Positions 18,501-28,102 of a stretch of DNA of 64,000 nucleotides are shown here, piece after piece (the first letter of the stretch is position 1; every line of letters starts with the position of its first letter). The DNA lies in NCBI RefSeq assembly GCF_002896855.1, contig NZ_CP021850.1, forward strand, positions 1,017,665 to 1,081,664. Reading direction: 5' to 3'. Position numbers and translations under genes: made by a program. The notes beneath the pieces were generated by a model. It worked only from the letters and a program-made list of their open reading frames with translations. It had not been told where the DNA came from and did no database searches. Source of the stretch: Clostridium thermosuccinogenes. GTDB taxonomy: Bacteria > Bacillota > Clostridia > Acetivibrionales > DSM-5807.

Positions 18501-18911
18501 ATGGTAAAATTAGGGCGGTTTACTTATATAAACGAGCATTTATGATATCTCCGGCAAAGACCCATAGTGATTTTAAAAGTATATTATAACGGTATGAATA
18601 TGGGGAACATCAATGGCTTGAGGAGCATATTGCCAAAGCAAATGTTGGAGGCTTTCATTCATTCAAACTCTTTATGGCTATAAAGCCAATTTCTGCATAG
18701 CAGTAATTGCTATAAGCAAGACTGAGCACCAGTATATTAATTAAGAAAATAATGCATAGTTTTATGCAAAAACTGAAGAAATTGACTGGCTGGCAGTAAA
18801 AGAAGAATGGGATATCCTGCTTTGTTTAATAAATTTTTACTAATTTTATGGAATAAAGGCAGTTGAAATAGTATTATTGTGTAAAAGGGAAAAAATAAGG
18901 GGGACCAAAAT
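18501..18911. other. gene-free stretch upstream of UROD-like gene
   Basis: A/T-rich DNA with no supported coding region, no strong promoter pair and no notable repeat. It presumably contains the promoter of the following gene. Confidence 0.35.
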
Positions 18912-20024
18912 ATGCTGGATGTTGATATCGAAAAGTTCTGGGAGGATGATGCTTTAGCCCATGAGGATAACTGCTTCAGCCCAAAGGCACCGCAGGTTGC
19001 TCTGGGTATCCGCATGAGCGAGGAATGCGTGTTTGCGGAACTGGGAGAGGAAGGCAACCCCTGGGGCTATACGCCAGTGGAGAGGCGGATTGAGTTAAAT
19101 AAGCGATATAATGAAAAAGCGCTGAAAATCGTCGGAAGAAAACTGCTGCCCGAGGAATTTCCTCCGCCGGATTCGGTTTTTCCTCCCATACGCAGGATAG
19201 GGGAGGTGTTTGAAGGAAAATATGTGCATAACGGAGTTGCAGAGTGGCTGGAAGGGTCGTGCAAAACCCCCAGGGAACTGGAAGCAATGCTGGATAGGGT
19301 GGAAAAGCTCGATTTGCGGGAATTTATACTTCCTCCCAACTGGGAAGCCGAAAAGAAGAGAATTTATGAAACCTACGGCAAAAAACCGGACATAGTGCGT
19401 CATGTCCGGGGACCTGTCACTTTGGCCATGTCCATATACGGCACTGAGAATCTCATTTTTCTTATCCTTGATGAACCGGATTTAGCTAGAAGATTCAGTC
19501 AGGTAATATCGGATGTCATCTTCAAAATAGCCAGCATTATGGATGAGGAAGCCGGTTATAACAGTGAGAATAAACCAGGTGGCTTTAGATTTGCCGATGA
19601 CAACTGCTGCCTTTTGACACCGGAAATGTATGAATTATTCGGGTATCCCATCCTAAAGAGGATTTTCGATCATTGGTGTCCAAATCCGGAAGATAACAGG
19701 TATCAGCATTCGGATTCCGATATGGCTCATCTGCTTCCCATTCTAGGCCGGTTAAAACTGACGGGGTGTAATTTCGGGCCAACCGTTCTTGTGGATGAGA
19801 TCCGCAAATATATGCCCCGGACGCGTATTGACGGATGCCTTGCACCTTTTACTTTCATGAGCAATGATGAGAAAAAGATAATAGAGGAAGTTAAAAGGGA
19901 TTGTGAAATGGCTAGAGAATGCAGGGGGCTAAACCTTTCTACAGCCGGATCCATCAATAATGGCAGCCTGTTGACCAGCATGCGTGCTGTAATGTATGCC
20001 ATTCAGAATTTTGGCAGGTATTGA
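18912..20024 (+). CDS. uroporphyrinogen decarboxylase-family protein
   Basis: A 370-residue protein with the UROD/methyltransferase TIM-barrel pattern: V-R-G-P-V-T-L-A-M-S, then a helical region, F-A-D-D-N-C, Q-H-S-D-S-D-M-A-H-L-L and T-G-C-N-F-G-P, which fall where methylcobamide-type family members carry their zinc ligands. It is probably not the haem-pathway enzyme, because no haem genes are nearby and the sequence is divergent. Similar proteins often sit beside sugar operons in clostridia with no assigned reaction. GGGGG lies upstream of the ATG, and a terminator follows. A second, distant relative lies at 29024-30265. Confidence 0.7.
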   Translation: MLDVDIEKFWEDDALAHEDNCFSPKAPQVALGIRMSEECVFAELGEEGNPWGYTPVERRIELNKRYNEKALKIVGRKLLPEEFPPPDSVFPPIRRIGEVFEGKYVHNGVAEWLEGSCKTPRELEAMLDRVEKLDLREFILPPNWEAEKKRIYETYGKKPDIVRHVRGPVTLAMSIYGTENLIFLILDEPDLARRFSQVISDVIFKIASIMDEEAGYNSENKPGGFRFADDNCCLLTPEMYELFGYPILKRIFDHWCPNPEDNRYQHSDSDMAHLLPILGRLKLTGCNFGPTVLVDEIRKYMPRTRIDGCLAPFTFMSNDEKKIIEEVKRDCEMARECRGLNLSTAGSINNGSLLTSMRAVMYAIQNFGRY

Positions 20025-20069
20025 TTGTGTGGGTCTAACCGAACCATCCATAATCAAAATTTCCTGCCG

Positions 20070-20108
20070 GCAGGAATATGAAAATCACCTTTTGTATTCC
20101 TGCTTTTT
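20070..20108 (+). terminator. terminator after UROD-like gene
   Basis: GCAGGAATA (20070-20078) pairs with TATTCCTGC (20095-20103), followed by TTTTT. The left arm overlaps a separate 16-base perfect palindrome, TTCCTGCCGGCAGGAA (20061-20076), so two alternative hairpins compete. Confidence 0.7.
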
Positions 20109-20322
20109 AATTTATATAAAGGTGCATACTTTTACTTCATCCAGAAGGAGTATTTTACAGAGATTAATTTGTTAACATGAAAATAGGAATGCTGTTTCCA
20201 GTATAGGTTGCGCTTTGATAGCATGACTGGTTATGCCAGCAAATTTGAGACAAGCTTAATATCTCTTTAATTCGGAACTTATGCTTAGAAAATGCCAGCA
20301 CAGCAAATTAATTTAGTAATAA

Positions 20323-20351
20323 TTGCATACTATAAATAAATGATGTATAAT
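20323..20351 (+). promoter_or_regulatory. sigma-A promoter of araR-like gene
   Basis: TTGCAT (20323-20328), 17-base spacer, TATAAT (20346-20351), 46 bases before the ATG. The operator-like box at 20359-20375 lies over the expected transcription start, consistent with autorepression. Confidence 0.75.
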
Positions 20352-20358
20352 AAGTACA

Positions 20359-20375
20359 ACATGTATGCACAAGTT
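20359..20375. promoter_or_regulatory. AraR-like operator box upstream of araR
   Basis: ACATGTATGCACAAGTT shares the core TGTATGCAxAAG with the box at 21555-21570 upstream of the kinase gene, and both are near-palindromic. Known AraR boxes of Bacillus and Clostridium have the TTGTAYGTACAA type of symmetry, which these resemble. Confidence 0.6.
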
Positions 20376-20397
20376 AGTTTGATGTAGGGAGAATTCG

Positions 20398-21492
20398 ATG
20401 ACAAACGAAAGGAAAGAAGCCAAATATTACAAGCTTAAAGAGTATCTCAAAGATGAAATCCTGATGGGGAGGATCAAACCGGGAGAGCAGATCCCTTCCG
20501 AGAGCACGCTGGCAGAAATGTTCTCCATAAGCAGGCATACGGTGAGAAAAGCCATATCCATGCTTATAAATGAAGGATATTTGCAGTCAGAGCACGGGCG
20601 CGGCACCTATTGCCTGGATAGAAGCAAAAAAAGAAGTGACTCGAGAATTATCGGAGTGGTAACCACATACATATCAGAATATATTTTCCCAAAAGTCATA
20701 CAAGGAATAGACAGCGTCCTTTCCAAAAACGGATACAGCCTCATACTGAAAAATACGAATAATGACACTGTCAAGGAACGCAGCTGCCTTGAGGATATGC
20801 TTGAGAGAAACGTTGAAGGGCTAATTATAGAGCCTACCAAAAGCGCTTTGTTCTCTCCTAATCTTGAGCTGTATAATGCGCTGGACAAGCACAACATACC
20901 TTATGTTTTTATACACGGATATTATCAAAAGCTGGAGGACAAACCCCGTGTCATATTGGACGATGCCGCGGGAATGTATGCTGCGGTTAGATACCTGGCG
21001 GAGCTCGGACATAAGAACATCGCCGGAATATTTAAGGCAGATGACATTCAGGGGCTGAACAGGCATAAGGGTTACGCCAGAGCCCTGGCTGACTCCGGAC
21101 TCCGGTACAATCCTGACTGGGTCGTATGGTTCCATACGGAGGACAAGGAAATTAAGCCGGTGAATGAAATAAAAGCTCTGATACGGCCGGACTTTGGAAT
21201 AGACGCGGTGGCGTGTTATAACGATGAGATCGCGTTTATGGTGTTTCAACTGGTTGAGGGCATGGGACTGAAGGTGCCGGATGACATATCTATCACAGGG
21301 TTTGATGATTCATACCTTTCGGCTAACTGTCCGGTGAAGCTTACAACGGTAACCCATCCCAAGGAAAAACTGGGGGAGATGGCGGCGGAGCTCTTGCTGC
21401 AAATGCTTAAAAATAACGGACAAGGCGAGCTTTCTACCCGGAATGAAATAATGCCGGAGCTTGTTATTAAGGAATCCTGCAAAAAAAGATAA
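20398..21492 (+). CDS. araR: AraR-like GntR/LacI-type arabinose regulator
   Basis: A 364-residue repressor with an N-terminal GntR winged helix (about residues 6-75: Y-Y-K-L-K-E-Y-L..., S-R-H-T-V-R-K-A-I, G-R-G-T-Y) joined to a LacI/periplasmic-binding sugar-sensor domain (G-V-V-T-T-Y-I-S, then G-F-D-D-S-Y-L). This architecture is that of AraR. It is followed by an FGGY kinase and a GH51 arabinofuranosidase, which makes L-arabinose the likely effector. It is predicted to repress itself and the kinase operon through the shared boxes at 20359-20375 and 21555-21570. Confidence 0.85.
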   Translation: MTNERKEAKYYKLKEYLKDEILMGRIKPGEQIPSESTLAEMFSISRHTVRKAISMLINEGYLQSEHGRGTYCLDRSKKRSDSRIIGVVTTYISEYIFPKVIQGIDSVLSKNGYSLILKNTNNDTVKERSCLEDMLERNVEGLIIEPTKSALFSPNLELYNALDKHNIPYVFIHGYYQKLEDKPRVILDDAAGMYAAVRYLAELGHKNIAGIFKADDIQGLNRHKGYARALADSGLRYNPDWVVWFHTEDKEIKPVNEIKALIRPDFGIDAVACYNDEIAFMVFQLVEGMGLKVPDDISITGFDDSYLSANCPVKLTTVTHPKEKLGEMAAELLLQMLKNNGQGELSTRNEIMPELVIKESCKKR

Positions 21493-21554
21493 ATAACTGA
21501 GAATCGACGGACAGACTACCAACAGGAGAGAAACAAAGCAATCTTTTTTATCAT

Positions 21555-21570
21555 AACTTGTATGCATAAG
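21555..21570. promoter_or_regulatory. AraR-like operator box upstream of kinase gene
   Basis: AACTTGTATGCATAAG is near-palindromic (CTTxTATGCATAxAAG) and matches the box ahead of araR. It lies 66 bases before the kinase ATG, in the promoter region. A poor -35/-10 pair (TTGTAT, then TTAATC after 17 bases) overlaps it. Confidence 0.6.
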
Positions 21571-21635
21571 CATACCAATATTAATCGGATGACCATTCCA
21601 TATATGGCATGTAGCCAAAACTTAGGAGGGAAAAG

Positions 21636-23243
21636 ATGAGCACTGCATTCAATGATGTCAGAAATGCCATTATCAATGGCAAAACAGTAATCGGGATTGA
21701 GTTGGGATCGACTCGAATTAAAACAATCCTGATGGGAGAGGATTATGCCCCGATCGCTTCGGGCAGCCACGACTGGGAGAATAGTTATATCAACAACATA
21801 TGGACCTACAGCCTGGATGAGATCTGGAAGGGTGTCCAGGATAGCTATCAAAAGATGGCTGAAAATGTCAGGGAAAAATTCGGAGTAGCTGTCCAGAAAG
21901 TAGGGGCAATTGGTTTTAGCGGCATGATGCACGGTTATATGGTTTTTGACAGGAACGGAAATCTTTTGACTCCCTTCAGAACCTGGCGCAACAATATAAC
22001 GGCGAAGGCTTCCGAAGAGCTGACAAAGCTATTTAATTTTCCCATACCTCAAAGATGGAGCATCGCCCATCTTTATCAAGCCATACTGAATTGTGAAAAG
22101 CACATATCCGATATTGCCTACATGACGACATTGGCAGGTTACATACACTGGAAGCTGACCGGGAGGAAAGTCCTGGGAGTTGGAGAGGCCTCGGGGGTTT
22201 TTCCCATCGATCCGAAGACCGGAGGCTTCAACCGGCAGATGATACAGAAATTCAATGAGCTGATAGGTCCTTTAAATCTCCCGTGGCGCTTGGAGGATAT
22301 CCTGCCGGATGTTCTTACGGCCGGAGAAAAAGCCGGTGAACTCACAGCCGAAGGAGCGCAGCTTTTGGATGTCACAGGACAGCTGCAGCCTGGAATTCCC
22401 TTCTGCCCGCCTGAGGGGGACGCAGGAACCGGAATGGTGGCCACTAACAGCGTAGCAGCTCGTACCGGCAATGTTTCCGCGGGAACATCGGTATTTGCCA
22501 TGATTGTCCTTGAGAAGGAACTGTCAAGGGTGTATCCCGAGATCGACCTGGTAACTACCCCCGACGGTAAACCGGTGGCAATGGTCCATTCCAACAACTG
22601 CACATCGGATTATGATGCGTGGATAGGTCTGTTTGCCGAAGCTGTCAAAGCGCTGGGCATGGATGTAAGCAAGCCGAAACTTTATGACACTTTGCTGGGC
22701 ATGGCTCTCCAAGGCGACCCGGACTGCGGAGGTTTACTGGCTTATGGTTACATTTCCGGGGAGCACATCACCCATTTTGAAGAAGGACGTCCCATGTTTG
22801 TCCGTTCCTCCAACAGCAAATTCAATCTCTCCAATTTCATGCGCGTCCATTTGTTTACATCATTGGGTGCCCTGAAAACAGGTCTGGACATTCTATTCAA
22901 ACAAGAAGACGTCAAAGTGGATGAAATCCTCGGGCACGGCGGGTTCTTCAAAACCAGGGAAGTGGGCCAGAAAATCATGGCAGCTGCCATGAATGTTCCC
23001 GTAACCGTTATGGAGACTGCTGGAGAGGGAGGTGCCTGGGGCATTGCCCTGCTGGCTTCCTACATGCTTCACCGGGGAGAGAAGGAGTCCCTTGAGGAAT
23101 TCCTAAGGGAGAAGGTTTTTGCCGGGAAGCAGGGAAGCTCTGTTGCTCCCCATCCTTCTGATGTCGCCGGATTCAACGAATTCATGAAGCGTTATACCCG
23201 GGGACTGGCCATTGAAAGGGCAGCTGTCGACAATCTGAGGTGA
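21636..23243 (+). CDS. FGGY-family carbohydrate kinase, probable ribulokinase
   Basis: Cytoplasmic sugar kinase of the FGGY family, 535 residues. The N-terminal ATPase fold has [11 protein letters not shown], followed by I-G-F-S-G-M-M-H-G and F-R-T-W-R-N-N. The C-terminal half has G-N-V-S-A-G-T-S and G-E-G-G-A-W-G. Placement between an AraR-type regulator and an intracellular arabinofuranosidase points to L-ribulose or D-xylulose as substrate. Clostridia are known to use a ribulokinase unrelated to classical AraB in this place (AraK of C. acetobutylicum), and this may be its counterpart. GGAGGG lies before the ATG. Isomerase and epimerase genes are not in the window. Confidence 0.8.
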   Translation: MSTAFNDVRNAIINGKTVIGIELGSTRIKTILMGEDYAPIASGSHDWENSYINNIWTYSLDEIWKGVQDSYQKMAENVREKFGVAVQKVGAIGFSGMMHGYMVFDRNGNLLTPFRTWRNNITAKASEELTKLFNFPIPQRWSIAHLYQAILNCEKHISDIAYMTTLAGYIHWKLTGRKVLGVGEASGVFPIDPKTGGFNRQMIQKFNELIGPLNLPWRLEDILPDVLTAGEKAGELTAEGAQLLDVTGQLQPGIPFCPPEGDAGTGMVATNSVAARTGNVSAGTSVFAMIVLEKELSRVYPEIDLVTTPDGKPVAMVHSNNCTSDYDAWIGLFAEAVKALGMDVSKPKLYDTLLGMALQGDPDCGGLLAYGYISGEHITHFEEGRPMFVRSSNSKFNLSNFMRVHLFTSLGALKTGLDILFKQEDVKVDEILGHGGFFKTREVGQKIMAAAMNVPVTVMETAGEGGAWGIALLASYMLHRGEKESLEEFLREKVFAGKQGSSVAPHPSDVAGFNEFMKRYTRGLAIERAAVDNLR

Positions 23244-23394
23244 AACTGGAAGAAGCGGACTTAAAGAAATATGGATGAAAAGTAAAAACTAGCGGGCTAA
23301 GTCAAAGAATTAGAGGATTAAATCAAAATTAGGTCAATAAATCAAAAATCAGCGACGGAGTTTATCTCGTCGATCAGAAAGGAAGGGAAAAAGC

Positions 23395-24870
23395 ATGGCT
23401 CGTCTGATTGTGAATACGGATATCAGAAAAGGAAAAATCAATAAGAACATATACGGGCATTTTTCAGAACATCTCGGAAGATGCATCTACGAAGGGATAT
23501 GGGTCGGAAAGGATTCACCGATACCCAATACCGACGGAATCCGCAATGATGTGGTTAAGGCGCTGCGGGAGATTAAGATTCCGGTTCTGAGATGGCCGGG
23601 AGGCTGCTTTGCCGATGAGTACCACTGGATGGACGGAATCGGGCCTTATGAGCAGCGGCCTAAGATGATCAATACTCACTGGGGAGGAGTTGTGGAGAAC
23701 AACCATTTCGGAACCCATGAATTTTTCAGGCTGTGTGAGCTTATTGGCGCCGAGCCGTATATCTGCGGAAATGTGGGAAGCGGCACCGTCCGTGAAATGC
23801 AGCAGTGGATTGAATACATAACCTTTGACGGTGAGTCCCCCATGTCCAGCTTGAGAAAGGCCAACGGCAGGGAAGAACCCTGGAAGCTGACTTATTTCGG
23901 TGTAGGCAACGAAAACTGGGGCTGCGGTGGAAATATGCGGGCGGAATACTATGCCGATGAGTATCGCAGATATGCTACATATATCAGGAACTTCGGCGGG
24001 AACAACGTGTATAAGATAGCCTGCGGTCCGAACTCAGATGATTACCACTGGACCGAAGTGATGATGAGGGAAGTGGGCACCAGGATGCAGGGATTGAGCC
24101 TGCACTATTACACGGTTCCGGGAGACTGGAATAACAAAGGTTCATCCACCGAGTTTGATGAGATGGAATGGTTTACTACCATGAAAAAGACTCTATATAT
24201 GGAAGAATTGGTAACCCGTCATTCCACCATCATGGACCGGTATGACCCCGACAAAAAGGTAGGACTGATTGTGGATGAATGGGGCACATGGTATGATGTC
24301 GAGCCGGGAACCAATCCGGGATTCCTTTACCAGCAGAACACTCTGAGGGATGCTCTGGTGGCCGGGGTAAACTTAAATATCTTCAACAACCATTGCGACA
24401 GGGTGAAGATGGCAAATATAGCCCAGACCGTCAACGTATTGCAGGCCGTCATACTGACCGAAGGGGAGAAAATGCTTCTCACTCCTACATATCATGTGTT
24501 CAATATGTACAAAGTGCATCAGGATGCGGAGCTGCTGCCGGTATCTCTTGAGTGCGGCGAATACCGTGTTGGCAAAGAAACCATTCCGCAGGTCAGCGCT
24601 TCGGCTTCGGTGGACGGTGACGGAAAAATCCATATCTCCTTATGCAATCTGAGCCATGAGGATGGTGTGGACATTGACTGCCTGTTAAGGGGCAGCACGG
24701 CATCTACGGTAAGCGGAACCCTTTTAACCGCATCAGCCATGAACGCTCACAATACCTTTGAAAAACCTGAAAATGTAAAACCGGAAGCCTTCGACGGTGC
24801 AAGTATTAAAGACGGAAATCTGCAGGTGTCGATGCCTCCGATGTCTGTGGTCGTTCTGACCATTGCCTGA
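23395..24870 (+). CDS. abfA: GH51 alpha-N-arabinofuranosidase
   Basis: Retaining glycosidase that removes terminal alpha-L-arabinofuranosyl residues. The 491-residue length and motifs fit GH51: N-I-Y-G-H-F-S-E-H at the N-terminus, R-W-P-G-G-C-F, the acid/base in G-N-E-N-W-G (E173) and the nucleophile in V-D-E-W-G-T-W (E295). There is no signal peptide, so it acts on imported arabino-oligosaccharides in the cytoplasm. It is downstream of the kinase gene and probably in the same AraR regulon, though 151 bases separate them and no box is seen in that gap. Confidence 0.95.
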   Translation: MARLIVNTDIRKGKINKNIYGHFSEHLGRCIYEGIWVGKDSPIPNTDGIRNDVVKALREIKIPVLRWPGGCFADEYHWMDGIGPYEQRPKMINTHWGGVVENNHFGTHEFFRLCELIGAEPYICGNVGSGTVREMQQWIEYITFDGESPMSSLRKANGREEPWKLTYFGVGNENWGCGGNMRAEYYADEYRRYATYIRNFGGNNVYKIACGPNSDDYHWTEVMMREVGTRMQGLSLHYYTVPGDWNNKGSSTEFDEMEWFTTMKKTLYMEELVTRHSTIMDRYDPDKKVGLIVDEWGTWYDVEPGTNPGFLYQQNTLRDALVAGVNLNIFNNHCDRVKMANIAQTVNVLQAVILTEGEKMLLTPTYHVFNMYKVHQDAELLPVSLECGEYRVGKETIPQVSASASVDGDGKIHISLCNLSHEDGVDIDCLLRGSTASTVSGTLLTASAMNAHNTFEKPENVKPEAFDGASIKDGNLQVSMPPMSVVVLTIA

Positions 24871-24940
24871 TTTTACGGATGGACATATCGTATGGATGTG
24901 TCTGTCCGGAAATCCTATTCATGAGAGAGGGGGATGCGGG

Positions 24941-25204
24941 ATGCCGCCAATAGAAAAATGCAAAGGATGCCGGGAGAAGGTCCGTCTTTCGGAGCAGGAA
25001 ACGAAGCAAATTCTTGAGAAGGCCATAAAAGCAGGCGATGAAGAGCTGGCTGACGAAGAAACCTACAAAACAAGGTTGGAAAAATGCAATGAATGCAGTG
25101 CGCTTCAATACGGCACTACCTGCAAGTATTGCGGATGTATAGTGCGGGTGAAGGCCAAGTTTATAAATGCCAAGTGCCCTTATCCCTATGAACCGAGATG
25201 GTGA
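24941..25204 (+). CDS. small cysteine-rich protein (DUF6171-like)
   Basis: An 87-residue protein with C-K-G-C near the N-terminus, a charged helix, then C-N-E-C, C-K-Y-C-G-C and a final C-P-Y-P-Y-E. The spaced cysteines suggest one or two zinc sites. Similar short proteins in clostridia are annotated DUF6171; the function is unknown. The start at 24941 has GAGAGGGGG upstream, and the frame is open further upstream without a better site. It lies 70 bases after abfA. Confidence 0.65.
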   Translation: MPPIEKCKGCREKVRLSEQETKQILEKAIKAGDEELADEETYKTRLEKCNECSALQYGTTCKYCGCIVRVKAKFINAKCPYPYEPRW

Positions 25205-25274
25205 TTTTATGAGCCGGCGCTTTCACCAAAACAACATTTTTAGGCTGCATAAAACATAGCATGTTTTTCCGGAT

Positions 25275-25299
25275 AAAAAAATCCGGCTGAATGCCGGAT
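25275..25299 (-). terminator. terminator of amidase gene
   Basis: On the minus strand, ATCCGGC pairs with GCCGGAT around a 5-base loop, followed by a run of T (the A run at 25275-25281 on the plus strand). It lies 9 bases beyond the amidase stop. Confidence 0.85.
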
Positions 25300-25307
25300 A
25301 TAGAAAA

Positions 25308-26069
25308 TCAATGAAGCTTGTCCTTATAGCTGAGTATCCCTTTTGCAATGGCGTTTGCCATTTTTTTTTGTCCGTCTTTGGAGGCCAGAAATCTGGTATC
25401 GGATTCATTGCTGAGAAAGCCCAGTTCAACGAGTACGGCGACGGCATCGGTGTTTTTGATGACATAAAGCTCACCATCCGATGAATACTTGATTCCTCTG
25501 TCCTTGGAATATCCCAGATCCGCCAGCTCCTTCTGTATGGCCTTAGCCAGCACATCTCCCCTGGCGCCTGGAACCATGCACCAGGTTTCTATTCCCCTGG
25601 TATTTTTGCTTACCTTATCAAAATTGCTGTGTATTGATACGAATATATCTGCACCGGCATTGTTTGAAATATCACACCGCGCTTGAAGATCGGCTTTTTG
25701 GGATGAAGGGTCAAGGGCCTTGTCCTCGGTGCGGGTGTATACTACCTTAATATTTTCTTTTTTTTCAAGCAGCTTTCCAAGCTCGAGGGCCACATTCAGA
25801 TTTATGTCCTTTTCCAGCTCGCCGTTTATGCCTATAGTTCCACTATCATCACCACCATGCCCCGGGTCGATGACGACAGTAAATACATTGTCATCATCTA
25901 TATATGATGTATTGTTTGATTCATCTGCGAAGGCAGGGGCATCCTGACCTAGATTAATCTTTGCATTTTTAATAATGAATGTCCCGATTATAGTTAACAA
26001 TATTATGCCTACAAAAACATAAAACCTCTTTGACGGTTTTTTTCTGCTTCTTTTGGTTCTTCTTCCCAT
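25308..26069 (-). CDS. cwlD: N-acetylmuramoyl-L-alanine amidase, CwlD-like
   Basis: Zinc-dependent amidase that cleaves the lactyl-peptide bond of peptidoglycan; CwlD acts in making spore-cortex muramic lactam. The 253-residue protein has a basic N-terminus and one membrane anchor (about 17-35), then an Amidase_3 domain: V-I-D-P-G-H-G-G-D-D-S-G, a Glu in E-L-E-K-D-I-N-L, S-I-H-S-N, and V-E-L-G-F-L-S-N with the catalytic Glu. Size and single anchor fit CwlD better than longer autolysins, and the organism carries ger genes. AGGA lies upstream of the ATG. CwlD as the exact member is inferred. Confidence 0.8.
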   Translation of the reverse strand: MGRRTKRSRKKPSKRFYVFVGIILLTIIGTFIIKNAKINLGQDAPAFADESNNTSYIDDDNVFTVVIDPGHGGDDSGTIGINGELEKDINLNVALELGKLLEKKENIKVVYTRTEDKALDPSSQKADLQARCDISNNAGADIFVSIHSNFDKVSKNTRGIETWCMVPGARGDVLAKAIQKELADLGYSKDRGIKYSSDGELYVIKNTDAVAVLVELGFLSNESDTRFLASKDGQKKMANAIAKGILSYKDKLH

Positions 26070-26571
26070 ATTGTCCTGGTACCTTTCTATAAATTGATTC
26101 TGCTAAAGTTTGCTGCCTATCCTGAAAATACTATCGGCAAAACATGCAAACGGCGTTTACAAGGAAAGTGGCAAATGACTTCTCCTGTTAACGTTTCATA
26201 AAGAGGATGCCTTTCCTGTCAGTGTTGTTATTAAAACAGATTTTATAAAAATTAATGTCATAATTATTATAAGATAAACGACATACCATTATAATATATC
26301 ACAGATTTGTTTACAAAATTTTAAAAAAATATGAACGAATTATAAAATTAGAGCGGCAGAAAAATCCAAAAAGTCGAATAATGACCAAAAAGCCTTATTT
26401 TATGTACCTTTCAGCCCATCATACCTGCGTAACAGAATATTAAATGTTTATTAAAAAAATGTTCATAACTTCTACACAAATTCTTAATAACATTTTTTTA
26501 TTATTATATCATAAACAGATTGTAAAATAATAATAACATAAGTAAATAATAGGTATGAGAGGTGTTAATGT
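26070..26571. other. divergent A/T-rich intergenic region
   Basis: About 500 bases between the amidase and the HtrA gene, very A/T-rich from 26260 on. No gene, hairpin with T tract or clear 17-spaced promoter was identified, but it must hold the promoters of both divergent genes. Confidence 0.35.
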
Positions 26572-27894
26572 ATGGATGATTTCAAAGGATATTTCCATTA
26601 CGATAGCGAACATAACAACAATGATGAAAGAAAGGGTGTTGATTATCCTTCGCTCCCGGTTGTATACGGTGAGCCTCCTAAAAAGAAGAGGAGAAAGTCA
26701 AACTTGCTCAGGTATGTGGCAGTTGCTTTAGTTGCATCGGTTATAAGCAGTGCGGCGGTGGGAGGAATACTGTACTCCAGCTTCTCAAAGGACCTGGAGC
26801 AGCAGACGGCTCTCATCGAAAGAATTAATGCCGCCACAACTATAAACGATGCAGAAAAGAAAGGCGGCTCCATGACTGTATCGGAAACGCCTAAAATCAG
26901 CACAGCTTTAAAGAGCGGTACTCAATCCAATACTTATTCCATAACGGAAATAGCAAAAAATGTAGGACCTTCAGTGGTCGGAGTAAGAATAACCACCGTG
27001 GCAACATCCGGCTACAGCCGCTATCCATGGAGTCAGGCAATTGAAACTCCTTCGGAAGGTTCTGGCGTTATAATAAGCAAAGATGGATACATCATGACCA
27101 ATTACCACGTAGTGGAGAATGCCGATCCGAAGAAAGGCAATGGCAATAACACGACACTGGAAGTGTTCCTGCCCGACGGAAGGGAGGCGGAAGCCAAATT
27201 CATCGGAGGGGATGAAAAAACCGATCTGGCGGTTATAAAAATCGATTTGGACAACCTTCCGGTAGCGAAGCTGGGGAATTCCTCCGAGCTTGAGGTGGGC
27301 GAACTGGCTGTAGCAATAGGCAACCCGCTGGGCATGGAATTTGCCGGGTCAGTAACTGCCGGTGTGATCAGTGCTTTAGACCGTAAGGTTAATACAGGAA
27401 CCACCGTACTTAGCCTAATCCAGACAGATGCAGCAATCAACCCGGGAAACAGCGGTGGTGCCCTTGTAAATTCCAAAGGCCAGGTCATAGGAATAAATAC
27501 TGCAAAGATTTCTGTAACAGGTGTTGAGGGCCTTGGATTTGCGATACCGATAGACGATGCAAAACCGATAATACAAGACCTGATAAAATATGGATATGTT
27601 AAGGGAAGACCTTCGATAGGCATATCAGGTTATCCGATAACCGAAACTGTTTCACGCCGATATGGAATACCGGTAGGAATATATGTAGCGGAAGTATTTT
27701 CCGGAGGCGGTGCTGAAAACGCGGGTATAAAAGCAGGAGATATCATCACCAGCCTGGATGGCAAGAAAGTAACCACGATGGACGAAGTGGAAGAAATAAA
27801 AAAGGAACATAAAGCAGGCGACACAGTAAGCGTGACAATCGTAAGAAACAACAAGGAATTAACTTTGAAGCTGACGTTTTCAGAAGAACGCTGA
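26572..27894 (+). CDS. htrA: HtrA/DegP-like membrane-anchored serine protease
   Basis: Surface quality-control protease, 440 residues: a short cytoplasmic tail, one membrane helix (about 44-66), a trypsin-like domain with the catalytic triad H179 (T-N-Y-H-V-V), D218 (K-T-D-L-A-V) and S294 (N-P-G-N-S-G-G-A), and one C-terminal PDZ domain (about 345-435). The G-N-S-G-G-A motif and single PDZ are typical of Gram-positive HtrA. GAGGTG precedes the start at 26572. It is monocistronic and ends in a strong terminator. Confidence 0.93.
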   Translation: MDDFKGYFHYDSEHNNNDERKGVDYPSLPVVYGEPPKKKRRKSNLLRYVAVALVASVISSAAVGGILYSSFSKDLEQQTALIERINAATTINDAEKKGGSMTVSETPKISTALKSGTQSNTYSITEIAKNVGPSVVGVRITTVATSGYSRYPWSQAIETPSEGSGVIISKDGYIMTNYHVVENADPKKGNGNNTTLEVFLPDGREAEAKFIGGDEKTDLAVIKIDLDNLPVAKLGNSSELEVGELAVAIGNPLGMEFAGSVTAGVISALDRKVNTGTTVLSLIQTDAAINPGNSGGALVNSKGQVIGINTAKISVTGVEGLGFAIPIDDAKPIIQDLIKYGYVKGRPSIGISGYPITETVSRRYGIPVGIYVAEVFSGGGAENAGIKAGDIITSLDGKKVTTMDEVEEIKKEHKAGDTVSVTIVRNNKELTLKLTFSEER

Positions 27895-28037
27895 CGCATA
27901 GTGATAAATCCAGCTTAAACTTCAAGGTATAAAAGACGGAACAACAAGTGAGTACTGCATTATCATACATTAAACACCATGATAATATAGCAGTATTAGC
28001 TTAAAAAGCTAATTGCCATAACTCCTTAAAAGTGAAA

Positions 28038-28084
28038 GCCGGGATAAAATCTCTCATAAAACGAGAGTTTTTTCCCGGCCTTTT
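28038..28084. terminator. bidirectional terminator between htrA and AraC gene
   Basis: Nested hairpin: the outer stem GCCGGGA pairs with TCCCGGC and the inner CTCTC pairs with GAGAG, followed by TTTT. The opposite strand has an A/T-flanked equivalent for the minus-strand gene ending at 28103. Confidence 0.85.
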
Positions 28085-28102
28085 GCTTGTTATGAGCAAT
28101 AT

